Assembly: GCF_030867095.1 (NCBI RefSeq)
Contig: NC_081824.1
Location: forward strand, 347,670,203-347,734,202
Direction: 5' to 3'
DNA from: Alligator mississippiensis
Taxonomy: Eukaryota; Chordata; Crocodylia; Alligatoridae
Length of the DNA stretch: 64,000 nucleotides
Each line of letters opens with the position of its first letter. Position 1 is the stretch's first letter. The position numbers were made by a program, and so were the translations under genes. Below are positions 54,221-64,000 of the stretch, piece after piece. The notes below the pieces were generated by a model, which did no database searches, was not told where the DNA came from, and worked only from the letters and a program-made list of their open reading frames with translations.

Positions 54221-54654
54221 TGTGAAATCTTAACCACTGTCAGCAGTTTTGCATACTTTACTTTTGTGCTATGAAGATTAAATAGGGACCAATTCTGCAC
54301 TTGCTGTTGAGCTGCATGCCTATAAATGTCACTATAATGTGTTTCATAAACTGCTTGAAAAATGGGAGAATTAAGTATGCTTAGTTTAAACAAATAATTG
54401 TATTTATATATTAATCTCATAGTGACTCTAACTCCTGCTCCTACCTTTTCCTTCTCTTCCAACCCAGGAGCATTGCTGCTCATTCTCTGTGTCCAGTATC
54501 CAATGGATAGAAATTCAAGCTTTCCTTTTGCTCTTCAATCTGAGAGAAAAATGAGCCTTTTAGTTCTAAATAAGGAATTCCATTCCAAATGTGCTTACCC
54601 TTTGCTTCATAGCAATGTAGAAATTGTTCCCTGCACATACGTATACCAAAATGT
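54221..54654. other. Unannotated spacer
   Basis: AT-rich; nothing recognised. Confidence 0.45.
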
Positions 54655-54899
54655 ACATGCATATATATATACATACATACATGCCTGTGTATGTGTGTAT
54701 ATGCCTGTGTGTGTGTAAAATATGGAGCATAATTACCATGTACATGGGGTTGTGTGCACACGTATATGTATATATGCATGTCAGGGAGGTGTGTTGGGGG
54801 GGTGCATGTTCTTTCAAAACAGAGGAATATCACATACTTGATCAGCTGTGTCTTTACTTAACATTTTATAGGAACCCTCTCTATGTATTCCTCCATTTA

Positions 54900-54953
<54 letters not shown>

Positions 54954-54956
54954 TAC

Positions 54957-54996
<40 letters not shown>

Positions 54997-55090
54997 TCCT
55001 AGCTTTATTTAATTTTTATATATATAAAATGTTTTTCTACATATGCTACATATATCTCTTCTCCTTTTTAAAATACACACACACTTGCAT
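54655..55090. repeat. Compound TA/TG/ATAC microsatellite region
   Basis: Includes an uninterrupted TA run of about 25 units (54897-54947), a GT run (54957-54978), and several ATAC/TATG-rich patches. Open frames across it are low-complexity Tyr/Ile/Val/Cys artefacts. Confidence 0.95.
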
Positions 55091-55970
55091 TATGAGAGAG
55101 ACGTTGTATATGCTTATGTATATGCATACAGGAGAGAAATTTGTGCAGGTGTATCTATATATGTGTGGTGTGTATATTATTTTAAAACAAAGGAATACTT
55201 AAAGGAATGTACTACAAAATACTTAGCCACTCACAGGAGATCAGGTGTACTGCAAGTCCCTAAAAATGTCTACATCTATTAGATTATTTGAACAATTTCG
55301 TTATCAGTGGTAGACAAGTAATAACAACAATAGTAATAATAACAACAATTAATATAATATATTGTGGGTAAATGCAATGAATAGTAAAAATCTATTCATG
55401 ATTACATTTTATTGTAATTCTGACTGGGAAATATTCAATTGGGCCAATATCCTTGCCTCTTACCCACTTCCTGGACCGTCATGACTACAGCATTACTCCA
55501 ACACTACTACTACAACTTATTTCCAGGCATGTTCATGTACTGCTCTTCTCCTGCCACTAGAGGTCACAAGCAAAACATGTCATATATTTGCTGAACCACT
55601 ATCAAATTATCACCTTAAATAACTATACAGCTGTGAGAGACATAAAAGAATCATCAAAACAATGATCCACTCACAATATTAGAGTAAAACAATGACTGTA
55701 ATATCTAAGTTTCTCAGCCATTCAAGGAGATGACATCAGGGTTATTAATGTAGTTATTAACAAATTAAAACAGGCATAGGTGGGGGTATGCAGGTTTGCT
55801 TAGTCATGGACACTGGAGTGAGCTTTTTTTTTTTTTCTCTATTTGCTAAAATGAATATGGAATCCAAAAGTGTTTTTAAAAAATAACAGGCATAGTCCCC
55901 AAGTACTTGCCATTTAGTGGCATCATGGCCATTTTGAAATGTTGTTTTTATTATTTACAAACTCACCGAT
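55091..55970. other. Unannotated stretch with short PLE-like tail motif
   Basis: GGGCCAATATCCTTGCCTCT and CTGGACCGTCATGACTACAG (55440-55492) resemble the PLE-like tail at 37734-37803. The rest is AT-rich, including an AATAATAACAAC run (55320-55350). Confidence 0.4.
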
Positions 55971-55975
55971 GGAAC

Positions 55976-56618
55976 TGTAGTGGGTCAGGTGAAATCGCTC
56001 ACTGAAACACACAGCCCTTCCAGTTTGTTTACCCTCTTTTCCCAGTGTTTTTATTCCCCCAGGGCAAACTCCCTCCAGGCAAGAAACAGCGTAAGCAACT
56101 CAGTCCATAAACCAAATGCTTATCCCACATGACGCCTTCTCCCAGACTCAAAGAGTCCTCAGGCATGGTTCTGCTGCCATTGGCAGGCTCTCTCCCTCGT
56201 CTCTCTGATCTTTAAATCACAGGAAGGGCTCATTTACAGTCTTGCTGCTGCACTTGCAGTCCTCTAGGAGACAGGCACTCGTGGTGTGGCCCCCAGGCTT
56301 CTTCATGAGCTTACCTACTGGCTCTCTCCCTTTCAACACTGCTTTCACTTGCAGGTCTCCAGCTGCCAGCTCTGTCTCTCTCTGTCCCATGACTCTGACT
56401 CACCCTGACTGGCCCTAGCTCCCTTCCCTAGGAATCTTTTAGCTGCCTGGATGCCAGCTAGTTATCTGCCTCAGCTGGTCCCATTCCCTAGGCAGCCTGG
56501 AATCAGGCATTGCTGCCTGTAGCTGGGCTAGTCTTCCTAGCAACCAGGTGCTTACTGGCTGCAGCCCCTTAAAGCATGAAGGCTACCACAAGCCCCTTGA
56601 AACATGCAGTCTGTTACA
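55976..56618 (-). mobile_element. Solo LTR, 643 bp
   Basis: On the minus strand it begins TGTAACAGACTGC and ends ACCCACTACA (TG...CA). The plus-strand pentamer GGAAC flanks both ends exactly (55971-55975 and 56619-56623), a 5-bp target duplication. AATAAA near 56055 (minus strand) is a polyadenylation signal about 75-80 bp from the 3' end, fixing the orientation. No internal retroviral sequence adjoins, so it is a recombination relic of an endogenous retrovirus. Confidence 0.8.
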
Positions 56619-56754
56619 GGAACAATAAAGGATGTTTGCAAACTCAGGGAGGGACATTTCTAGCCATAAAACCTAAGTCATCTAAGCAAGAAAGATAAAC
56701 AATACCTGTGGCTCAGATGACGAATCTTATGGTAGGACCGGTATGTAAAACAAA

Positions 56755-56835
56755 AACAAAAAAACCCCCACCAGTAAAAAAAATAAAATAAAATAAAATA
56801 AAATAAAAACCCAAAGAAAGAAACAAAAGAAACCC
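56755..56835. repeat. A-rich simple repeat with (AAAAT)n
   Basis: AAAATAAAATAAAATAAAAT lies between A-rich stretches; low-complexity. Confidence 0.9.
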
Positions 56836-57138
56836 AAACAAACACCCACAGGTTCAAATATACTTCCACTAACTAATTGCAGAATAGCCTTAAAACAGTA
56901 AGTATTTGTACACATAATTTGTAAAGGAAAATGCTTGCCACCTCAGACAAATTATTCATTGTGAATAATTGCTGGTATTTGATCTCTGATTCCTGTTCTA
57001 TTTATAAGCATTTGACTTCAGTACATGTCTGTAAAAGAAGTGGGAATTGCAAAACAAAGATTACCTTTTTTTTTGTTGTTCAAAGAATCTCAAAACACCC
57101 GATGTCCTGCACAGAAAATATCATATATATGTTACATA
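56836..57138. other. Unannotated spacer
   Basis: AT-rich; nothing recognised. Confidence 0.45.
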
Positions 57139-57347
57139 GGGTGCCATTCATCCGGTTTTATAGAGGACAGCCCAGTTTTCTGCTACTCTGTCCTATTGAT
57201 ACAAAATCAGATGCCTTTATGTCAGCCTGGTGGAAGTCTGTGGAGGAAAATAGAGGACATAAAGAGATCTGGTTTTGTATCAATAGGACAGATGACAGAG
57301 TAGCAGAAACCGGGCTGTCCTCTATAAAACTAGATGAATGGCCACCC
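57139..57347. mobile_element. Palindromic MITE with TA duplication, 209 bp
   Basis: The left arm GGGTGCCATTCATCCGGTTT, TATAGAGGACAGCCCAGTTT, CTGCTACTCTGTCC, TATTGATACAAAATCAGA is repeated in reverse complement on the right with a few substitutions and one 7-9-bp length difference. Arms are about 75-80 bp and the loop about 55 bp. TA flanks both ends, pointing to a Tc1/mariner- or pogo-type mover. Confidence 0.85.
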
Positions 57348-58048
57348 TAATGCTACAGAGTACCATCACATTGGGCTCACATTTTGTTCAGTGCTACTTA
57401 TTTCTGGCCTGGATTAGTATCCTTCCTTAAGGAGTGCATATAAAGGACATACGATATTATCCATGCATTCCCCTTTCCCCCTACACACAAATCAAATATT
57501 TTTCCCCATCACAGCAGTTTTATGCTTCTACATAAAAACAAATGTACACAGTTTCATTCTAAGGAAAAGGAAGGAATTAAAAATCTTGCAGAGAAGTCAT
57601 TTGCTCAGAGAGTAAGGCTATGATGTGTCTTTACCAAGGCATGAAGTTCCTAAATAATTTTATTTTTCAGAACTGGAAAATCTTTGTTTCCAATGAATAA
57701 CTGAATACTTGGATATCAGACTGGACCTATTATTGGTACGCTGAAAGGTTCATGTGTATGGTGGGGTTATGTTAGATATCCTGACAGATTCTGAACTAAA
57801 TAAATAAGAATGATAGTTCATTAGATTACTCACCATTCAAATCCGTAAGCAGGGTTAAAGTAAGCTGCATTGGCTATGTACATGTTACTTTCTGCACTGT
57901 AGAGACGAACTGTCCTAGCAATGCACTATACTACTGGAGGAAGTATATGTATATCATCCTCAACAGATGCTTGTCTAAACTCTTCTTAGAAATCTCCAGT
58001 GAGGGAGATTCCGCAACAGCCCTATGTGGCTTGTTCCAGTGTTTAATA
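57348..58048. other. Unannotated AT-rich stretch
   Basis: CAACAGATGCTTGTCTAAAC, AACTCTTCTTAGAAATCTCC and GCTTGTTCCAGTGTTTAATA (57961-58050) look like an antisense CR1-clade 3' region into which the hAT at 58057 inserted, continuing after it at 58431 with AGACAGGTTTTCCTAATATC. The rest is unrecognised. Confidence 0.45.
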
Positions 58049-58056
58049 GTCTAAAC

Positions 58057-58422
58057 CAGGGGTTTTCAACCTTTTTTAAGGAGTGTATCCATTCTGGGTA
58101 CCCGTGTACCCGTTCTGGGTACCTGTTCTGGGTACCCGTGTTCTGGGTGGAGCAGGGGGGGAGGGGCGGCAGCTGGACATGGAGCAGAGGGAGCGGTTTG
58201 CACGCGATGGCAGCCACCATGTGTGAGCTTCCCCCTGCCACTTCTGGCCTGTTGGGCGGTACCTGTGCAGCTGAGCTGCTGCCCTCGCTCCCCCTGGCCC
58301 TGCTCCTGGGAGGAGGTGGCGCAAGGTGGTGGGTGGCAGGGCTCTGTCCCCACACACATGTACCCCTTATCCCCCTTCTATGTACTCCCGGTGGTACACG
58401 TACCCCCAGCTGATAACTCCTA
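58057..58422. mobile_element. Complete hAT MITE, 366 bp
   Basis: Perfect 8-bp duplication GTCTAAAC at 58049-58056 and 58423-58430. Left end CAGGGGTTTTCAACC; right end reverse-complemented TAGGAGTTATCAGC. The GGGTACC-x-GT phrase occurs four times in tandem near 58096-58140 and again inverted near 58385-58405. GC-rich interior without coding sequence. It interrupts an old LINE 3' region. Confidence 0.85.
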
Positions 58423-58430
58423 GTCTAAAC

Positions 58431-58737
58431 GTTAGACAGGTTTTCCTAATATCTTAATACTTAAACCACTCTTGCTGCAAATATATCTGATTACTTCTGC
58501 CCTATCCTTAGTAGACATGGAAAATGAACTGAGTAATGACTGCTTTATAACAACCTTTAACATAATCTATGTACATGTATATGGAGAGAGAGTTGTGTGT
58601 ATTATTTCAAAACATAGGAATATGTGTGTATAGATATATATTCTTGATTCCCTATGTCTTTGCTAAGCATTCTATAGCAAACCTCTCTACATGTTTCACT
58701 GTTTTAAAATAAATTCAGGAACTTCGATATGGGACCC
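58431..58737. other. LINE-like remnant and spacer
   Basis: The first 90 bases (TTAATACTTAAACCACTCTT, TGCTGCAAATATATCTGATT) continue the antisense LINE 3' region of 57961-58048. The rest is AT-rich and unrecognised. Confidence 0.4.
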
Positions 58738-59510
58738 TGTCAGAAAAGTTATTTAAGGTCCAGGCCACCTGGGCTAGAGGGCTCTTTGTTTTTCCCGTGG
58801 GTCGCCTCTGAGGAGGGGAGCGGGAACGCTGGAACGCTTGCTGGAGCCAGAGACTAGGTGTTACAGTGAGTCTGGGTTTCAAGTCAGGTAGCCATTTGGG
58901 TTTGGACTGGGAGTCCAGGGCAGGAGCTGGTGGCTTACCCCCACAGCCACTCAGGCAGGAGCAGAGATCAGCACGCCACAGCAAGCTTGGTGGAGTCACA
59001 TCAATGGGAATCCAGGGCAGGAGCAGAGATCAGTGGTCCCCAGCAGCTCAGCTGAGTTACATCAACTCATCGAAGGGCCCTTTGTAACACAGAGGGAACT
59101 GATACCCCTATCAGACTGCAATGGTGAGGGAGACGTTGCACCCAAATTCCCAGGGACTAACCCCTTTTGGGTTGAGATTCCCCCACTCTCAGACTGCCAA
59201 GCCTGGATCGAAGGCTCCCCTATAGGGGTAAGAGTGATACAGGGGTATACTTTGAATCAGGACAGTGTTTTTTGGTTTTTCTTGACTGTATGTTGTGTTC
59301 TGGTGTTTGCTTTTGAAATAAATTAGGGGTTTGTGTTCATACTGCTTGCAAGGGAAGGGTTGTTGGATTTATTGGACACCCTAGTGTTTCATTTAGTGTT
59401 TCCCAGGTGATCTGGGTGGGAGCTTGAGCCAAGGTGAAATATATTTATTACCCCAAAACTGAACCAGGCTGTTGTTGCTGCTGCCAGGTGCTCAGCAGGA
59501 GGGTTACATA
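58738..59510 (+). mobile_element. Candidate solo LTR, about 770 bp
   Basis: It starts TGTCAGAAAAG and ends GGGTTACA. AAATAAATT near 59320 could be the polyadenylation signal, followed by a TTCATACTGCTTGCAAGGG and GTGATCTGGGTGGGAGC U5-like segment. It contains an internal duplication (CCAGGGCAGGAGC... at 58916 and 59012). No 5-bp duplication was found, so the call is tentative. Fossil; no coding parts recognised. Confidence 0.4.
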
Positions 59511-59514
59511 TACA

Positions 59515-60670
59515 TTTTCCCCATGTACCAAAATGATTTTGAATTCTCTTTGTATCTTCCAAAGTATTGTCTACAAATTTTATAAGCATACTCTTTATTC
59601 TATCATCCACATCATTAAAGAAAATATTGATTAGAACCACGCCTGCAGCAAGTCCCTGCAGAACATCACTTGAAACGCCCTTCCAGCTTGACAGCAAACC
59701 ATTAATAACTACTCTTTGAGTGCAGTTTTTCAATCAGCCATTCCCCAACCTTATGGCAATGTTATGTATCTCATATTTCTCTCATTTTCTTATGAGACTG
59801 TCATGTTGGACAGTGTCAAAAGCCTTACCAAAGTCAAGATGTGTCACATCTACTGCTTCTTCCCTATTTGCAGGGCCTGTTACCCTGTCAGAGAAGGAAA
59901 TTGGATTGATTTGATATGATTTGCTCTTGACAAATCTATGCTGGCTGTTTTTATCATCTTATTATCCTCTATGTGCTTATCAATGGATTGCTTTACCCCA
60001 AATTTTTCTATGTACAAATATATGGATGACTGGTCTCTAATTCCCTGGGTTCTCCTTTTTAAACTTTTATAAAGCTAGCTACTATATTTGCCCTTACACC
60101 CTTTTTAAAGTTTTCCTTGTCCTCCTTGAATTCTTGAAGAGAACGACTGATCATTCAATGATTGTTCCTTCTCTTTCCTTAGGCATTCCAAGGCAAAGCT
60201 ACAAGAATTATATATACACGTTATCCGAATATTCTTTACATTGTTCTTTCCCTATTCTGACCATGATCTTCTCTTCTTATTGAAATGAATTTGTTTAGTA
60301 TCTTGTCACAACTAACCTTTTTTTCTTTTCTGTTCTTTTTTTTTTTTTTTGAAGGCTGAAACAAAAACCCATGGAATGCTCCACCCTTCTTTGTATCATC
60401 TTTTGTTCCCTTTCCTGTCTATTAAATCAGGAACTTACACTTTTCTTTGACTTCCTCTCCTAATGTAGTTATTTTTTTGTTGCCTTTGGTGTTCCTTGTT
60501 ACTTTTAACTCATTTTGCACATTAGCTTTTCTGGTTCTATTCCTACATGCTTGTGCTGTTCCATTATTCTCATCCTTAGTTGTATGTCCTTATTTTCACT
60601 TTCTTTATTTGGATCATTAAAGAGCTTCTGCTATCATATACTTACTGTAGTACTCGTTCCATATAGTAAT
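59515..60670 (-). pseudogene. L3-like (CR1-clade) LINE, RT and upstream region
   Basis: The minus strand gives CTQRVVINGLLSSWKGVSSD, VLQGLAAGVVLINIFFNDVD and MLIKFVDNT, the G-V-x-Q-G-x-x-x-G and F-x-D-D-T blocks in decayed form. On the plus strand, ACTGTCATGTTGGACAGTGT, CAAAAGCCTTACCAAAGTCA (59820) and TGACCATGATCTTCTCTTCT (60259) are antisense of the D-x-x-KAFD and SDHD regions. It extends to about 60670. Numerous breaks. Confidence 0.75.
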
Positions 60671-60779
60671 CTAGACATCATCCTGTAAAGTAATGCTGGA
60701 ACATGTATTACTTTTTCTTAAAAATTTCAAATAAACCACATTTTTTGTTAGGATGAAAAAGAATGTGTAGATTTATCAA

Positions 60780-62016
60780 CAGGGATCTAGGTTTTCTGTT
60801 TCCCACAGAAAAACAAAAAAATTAGATTGTCCCTTTTAACTGAGAAAAAATGTGGATTTCTCATTTTAATGGAGAAATGCATGAATTTTTCACTTTTGCA
60901 AACTGCTCTCTGCTGGCAGAGTTCCAGCCTGCAAGGGGCTGGGGGAAATGGAACAAGGGAGGTCAGGCAGGGGGCACCATGTGCATGTATATGCACATGG
61001 CCACCTGACCGCCTGGAGAGCAGCTCCTGCAAGTCTGTTTGGGGGGTGGGATTGAAGCCCCCATTGAGAGGGAGGGAGGGAGGGAGGGAGGGAGTGAGTT
61101 GGGCAGGGCTGGGGCTGATGCCCAGCTGGGTGGTGCATGGGGCTTGGGGCCCGGGCCCGGAATATGCAGCTGTAGGGCCCCAGTGGGGAGCAGGATGGGG
61201 CCACAGGTGGCTCATCCAGGGGGTGAAGGAGAGGGGCTAGCTCCCCAACACTGTGTGCACTCCCAAGGGGGGCAGGGGGCACGTGCCCCCCAGATTTCTG
61301 TGTGGGGCAGGAGTGGGAGTGCCCCTTGATGCTGCTGGGTGGGCAGAAGGTGCCTCATCATGGCAGCATGGGGCTTGCAGCAGCAAGGAGCTTCCCCACA
61401 TGGCCCTGCTCTACCCTGCCATGCTGGGTCCCGCCAGCTGGACTACAGAGGCCCCAGGGGTATGGTAGCAAGGAGGGGATCCTAAGCCTGCAGTGGGCAG
61501 TCCACCCCTGTCCCTCCCATTGGCTCCGCAGTGGCTATGCCGCCTGTGGGGGAGGAGGAGCTGGGCTCCACACTCTGCTCCCCATTCATTGCCATGACAG
61601 CTGGGGTACCCTCCAGCAGGGCTGGGGGACAGGGGGTTGTGGATGGGGAGTGAGGGCACCAACAGGGCCAGAGGGCTGTGGTTGGGGAATGAGGGGCACC
61701 CACAGGGCTGGGGGGCTGTGGCCTGGGAGTGAGGGGCCTGGACCTACATCCTGGTAAGCAAAGGGGGCAGGGGGAACTCTGATTTTTCCATGATAGAGAA
61801 CCCAAAATCAAATACCAAAATTTATAGGTATTTAGAATTTATTTTATTATAGTGACTGAGGCACTGGTAGGCTTGCAAATTGCTTTAAAATTGTAAATAT
61901 GTCAATAAAACATTGTGTTCAATTGAGACATATGAGTGGCTTTTCATTTTAATCATGGATTTGGGGTTTTTATCAGAGAACTTGCCATTTTTAAACAGAG
62001 AATGGCAGAATCCCTG
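60780..62016. mobile_element. 1.24-kb hAT element, long relative of the palindromic MITE
   Basis: Left terminus CAGGGATCTAGGTTTTCTG and right terminus ...AGAATCCCTG (reverse complement CAGGGATTCTGCCATTCTCTG) match the CAGGGATCCTGGTTTTCTCTG family. The flanking octamers TTTATCAA and CCTATCAG agree at TATCA. Between AT-rich subterminal regions (60780-60900, 61790-62016) lies a GC-rich core with a GGGA run (61072-61096). No transposase frame is recognised; open frames in the core are low-complexity. Confidence 0.65.
61625..61738. repeat. Tandem minisatellite, about 45 bp x 2.5
   Basis: Units of the form GGGxxTGTGGxTGGGGAxTGAG, GGGCACCxACAGGGC lie within the core of the 60780-62016 element. Confidence 0.75.
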
Positions 62017-62444
62017 CCTATCAGGTGTTCAGAATGGGCATCCAGGAACAGTTGACAGGAACATTTGCTGAAGGCCCCTAATTTATCATTCACCATAGTC
62101 CTGATTAGATGCAAGGCACTTTTGGAATTTGTTCTTTTGAAATTCCAATTATGGTTTACATGATGGATTGAAGTAGAAAATATTTACACTTCATTATGCT
62201 GTAAGATGATTGATGGACTAGAAACTACATTTGATCAGGGAAGTATAGGATTGCTTCATATTAAGTAGCAGGTTGAGCAGGTTGTGTAATGAGGATAAAA
62301 AGTTAATTTGGGATAAGATTAATTTGCTATATTCAGTGACTTGAGAATGGATTGAAATTTGATTGAAGAAGCCTTCAATCTCAAAACAAGATAACAGTAT
62401 TTGACACTACATTTAAGCAACAGGCAACTAAACTCCTTTTCTCA
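62017..62444. other. Unannotated spacer
   Basis: AT-rich. The last part may belong to the PLE fragment that follows. Confidence 0.4.
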
Positions 62445-62836
62445 CTGAGGCACCAAGCCTTGCAACAGACCCAGATGCCAGCTGTGCCCCCTCATCAAAT
62501 GCAGACCACATCATCACTGGACCAAATAACACAGATTATAACATCCAAGGTTCATTCACCTCTACCAACACCATATATGCCATCGCCTGCTTACAGTTCT
62601 CTGCTGTCTATATTGGACAAACAGGGTGATCCCTTTCTTTGTGTAAGAAAGAATGAACACCAATCTAACTTCAGTTCCAGAAAGACACACAAGCCTGTGG
62701 CAGAACACTTTAACTTCTTTGGGCACTCCATTACTGACCTCAGGAGTAGCTGTTTGTAAAAAAATAAAACTTTAAAAACCAACTTAAGTGCAAAATTTTG
62801 GAACAAGAAATCATTTACAGACTGGATTATGTTCAG
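62445..62836 (+). pseudogene. Penelope-like element: cysteine linker and GIY-YIG endonuclease
   Basis: One frame reads CAPSSNADHIITGPNNTDYN, then IQGSFTSTNTIYAIACLQFS, then AVYIGQTG (GIY-YIG motif), then a frameshift near 62627 after which the next frame reads DPFLCVRKNEHQSNF, KTHKPVAEHFNFFGHSITDL. The I-Y-A-I-x-C before V-Y-I-G-Q-T-G, the R-x-N-E-H, and the P-V-A-E-H-F-N-x-x-G-H-S motif are the PLE signature; the Glu in AEHF is the expected catalytic one. Only the C-terminal end of the element is present. The fragment is closed at the right by a MITE at 62838. Confidence 0.85.
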
Positions 62837-62837
62837 T

Positions 62838-63518
62838 GGGTATGTCTACACAAGATGCTTTACTGTGCATTAGGTTAGTCTGTAGATGGTTTGGATAGGA
62901 TGATCTGTAGAAAGCTGTACTGTCTACATGTGTGTGTCAATTACCACTCATTACATTAATCTAATGAACCAGCTGCTTGTACCAGGTACTAGAAAAATGG
63001 TGCATTAATTAATGAATTAATGTGCTGGAGCGCATGCGTAGACCCTGACTGGAAGCAATTTGCTCTTGGTCAGCCAAGGCAGCAGGGAGGCACTGCTGCC
63101 TGGCTTAGCCCTGATCTCTGCAGGGTGGGGAGAGCTGTCCCAGATTCAGGGCAGCTGCCTCCTAGCCACATGGAGATCAGGACCCAATCTACAATCTAGA
63201 TTGGGATGGGTCCTGATCTCCATATGGCTAGGAGGCAGCTTCTCTGCAGCCAGGACAAGTCCCCCTAACCTGCAGAGATTGGGACTGGCCCCTGTGTCCT
63301 CTGCCAGCCTGAAACTGGCACCTGGGGGAGCTCCCTCGGGCTGCTGCAGTGGGGCAGAGCAGAGCAGAGCAGAGGTGGACAAGAGCAGCTCTGGACTGAA
63401 CTGTTCCCATCAGGAGCAAATTTGCACCTGACAGGCACAGATTCAGATGTGTTCCCGGGAGTACTTTAATGAGCAAAGAAAATTCAGGTACATTAATTGC
63501 ATGTGTAGATGTGCCTGG
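62838..63518. mobile_element. TCTACAC-type MITE inserted in the PLE 3' region
   Basis: Left end GGGTATGTCTACACAAGATG, right end reverse-complemented CCAGGCACATCTACACATGC. Both are followed inward by TTA/TAATG-rich sequence (CTTTACTGTGCATTAG and AATTAATGTACCTG). It contains the palindrome 63153-63240 and a run AGAGCAGAGCAGAGCAGAG near 63356. No coding content. Confidence 0.6.
63153..63240. repeat. Near-perfect palindrome, about 40-bp arms
   Basis: AGCTGCCTCCTAGCCACATG, GAGATCAGGACCCAATCTA faces TAGATTGGGATGGGTCCTGA, TCTCCATATGGCTAGGAGGC, AGCT. One substitution and one 4-bp length difference; loop of about 6 bases. Confidence 0.92.
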
Positions 63519-63760
63519 TATGGTCTGAACAGGGACTATGGATTCTGTTGTGACACCTTTGTCCCTATGGGCTTTTTTACATGTTTGCCTCTCCTAGCAC
63601 TGCCCCCAGTTTTTCTCTTTCCTCCTTCCTTTACTTCCTGTCTTTTTGTATTCAGGTTACTCTCTCTATTTGATAGACTACTTCATGCATGTCTCTTCTC
63701 AGCATTTAATGAAGTGAGCTTGTGCTCATGAAAGCTTATGCATCTTGGGTCAGGAAATAA
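63519..63760 (+). mobile_element. PLE 3' tail, probably continuous with the GIY-YIG fragment
   Basis: A pyrimidine-rich stretch (63590-63700) followed by AATGAAGTGAGCTTGTGCTC and ATGAAAGCTTATGC matches the arrangement of the 40395-40712 fragment (pyrimidine-rich, then GTG...GGAAGCTTTCC). It would adjoin 62836 if the MITE were removed. Confidence 0.5.
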
Positions 63761-64000
63761 TTTTACCCCATGGTCTGATTGGTATGGACTGTGGGGTTTT
63801 TTGTCTTCCTCTGTAGCAGAGGGTGAGGGAGGCCACATCCTTCTACCTGGGTTCTCTTGAGTGGCTAGCAGGATGTTGGTGCCATGATTCCCCTGCCTTG
63901 CCTGTGGCAGGTGAGGGTGTAATGTTGTGTGTTGAATCAGGATTGGTAGTTTTATGAAGAGTTTAGATCATGGATTTGTATCAGATGGTTTAGATAGGTT
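63761..64000. other. Unannotated end of window
   Basis: Nothing recognised. Confidence 0.4.

Noticed and set aside
54624-55202. 192-codon frame rich in Tyr/Ile/Cys
   Set aside because: It is a translation of TA/TG microsatellite sequence.

Overview
The window looks like intergenic or intronic DNA from a sauropsid vertebrate, most likely a crocodilian; a turtle cannot be excluded. The evidence is the dense population of CR1 LINEs, including long CR1 copies with an esterase-type ORF1, together with older L3-like LINEs, Penelope-like (PLE) remains, hAT-type miniature elements, tRNA-derived SINE heads and solo LTRs. I found no exon, promoter or RNA gene that I would assign to a host gene. Every longer reading frame that I recognise belongs to a transposable element.

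Layout. 1-1.4 kb: the end of one hAT element, then a complete 980-bp non-autonomous hAT with a perfect 8-bp target duplication (436-1415). 2.7-9.2 kb: a small MITE, CR1 tails, a microsatellite-rich hAT copy, a CR1 reverse transcriptase fragment (4190-4926) abutting an antisense, decayed L1/Tx1-like endonuclease (4927-about 5430), then GC-rich repeat debris. 9.2-16.6 kb: mostly featureless AT-rich sequence with one CR1 3' end. 16.6-19.3 kb: a solo LTR and a 1.8-kb CR1.

19.8-27.1 kb is the most structured part. A 200-bp palindromic hAT (left part ending at 20603, right part resuming at 27059) is split by a CR1 (CR1-A). CR1-A is itself split by a 3.8-kb insert that holds two further CR1 copies in opposite orientations. 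One of these (CR1-B) keeps a GC-rich 5' leader, an uninterrupted ORF1 with a complete SGNH/GDSL esterase signature, and the start of ORF2. One end of the insert is an inverted copy of host-like sequence lying just outside the hAT.

28.7-33.05 kb: a TA-flanked MITE, tRNA-like SINE heads, and an old L3-like LINE broken by a younger CR1 and by a near-perfect palindromic element. 33.3-36.7 kb: a 3.4-kb LTR-retrovirus fossil with two 575-bp LTRs, a gag-like region and no recognisable pol. 37-50 kb: PLE-like 3' tails, a 192-bp hAT, a 708-bp foldback element with 120-150-bp arms, and several hairpin-rich elements. 50.4-52.6 kb: a CR1 tail interrupted by a 1.36-kb GC-rich insert. 53.7-64 kb: inverted-repeat elements, long TA/TG microsatellites, a solo LTR with a 5-bp duplication (55976-56618), two well-bounded MITEs (57139-57347, 58057-58422), an LTR-like block, an L3-like LINE, a 1.24-kb hAT relative, and a PLE GIY-YIG endonuclease fragment interrupted by another MITE.

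The elements do not form a pathway. Their relation is stratigraphic: L3-like and PLE remains are oldest, hAT MITEs and most CR1 tails are intermediate, and the long CR1s are youngest. All family assignments are by eye from motifs, termini and duplications; no database search was run.
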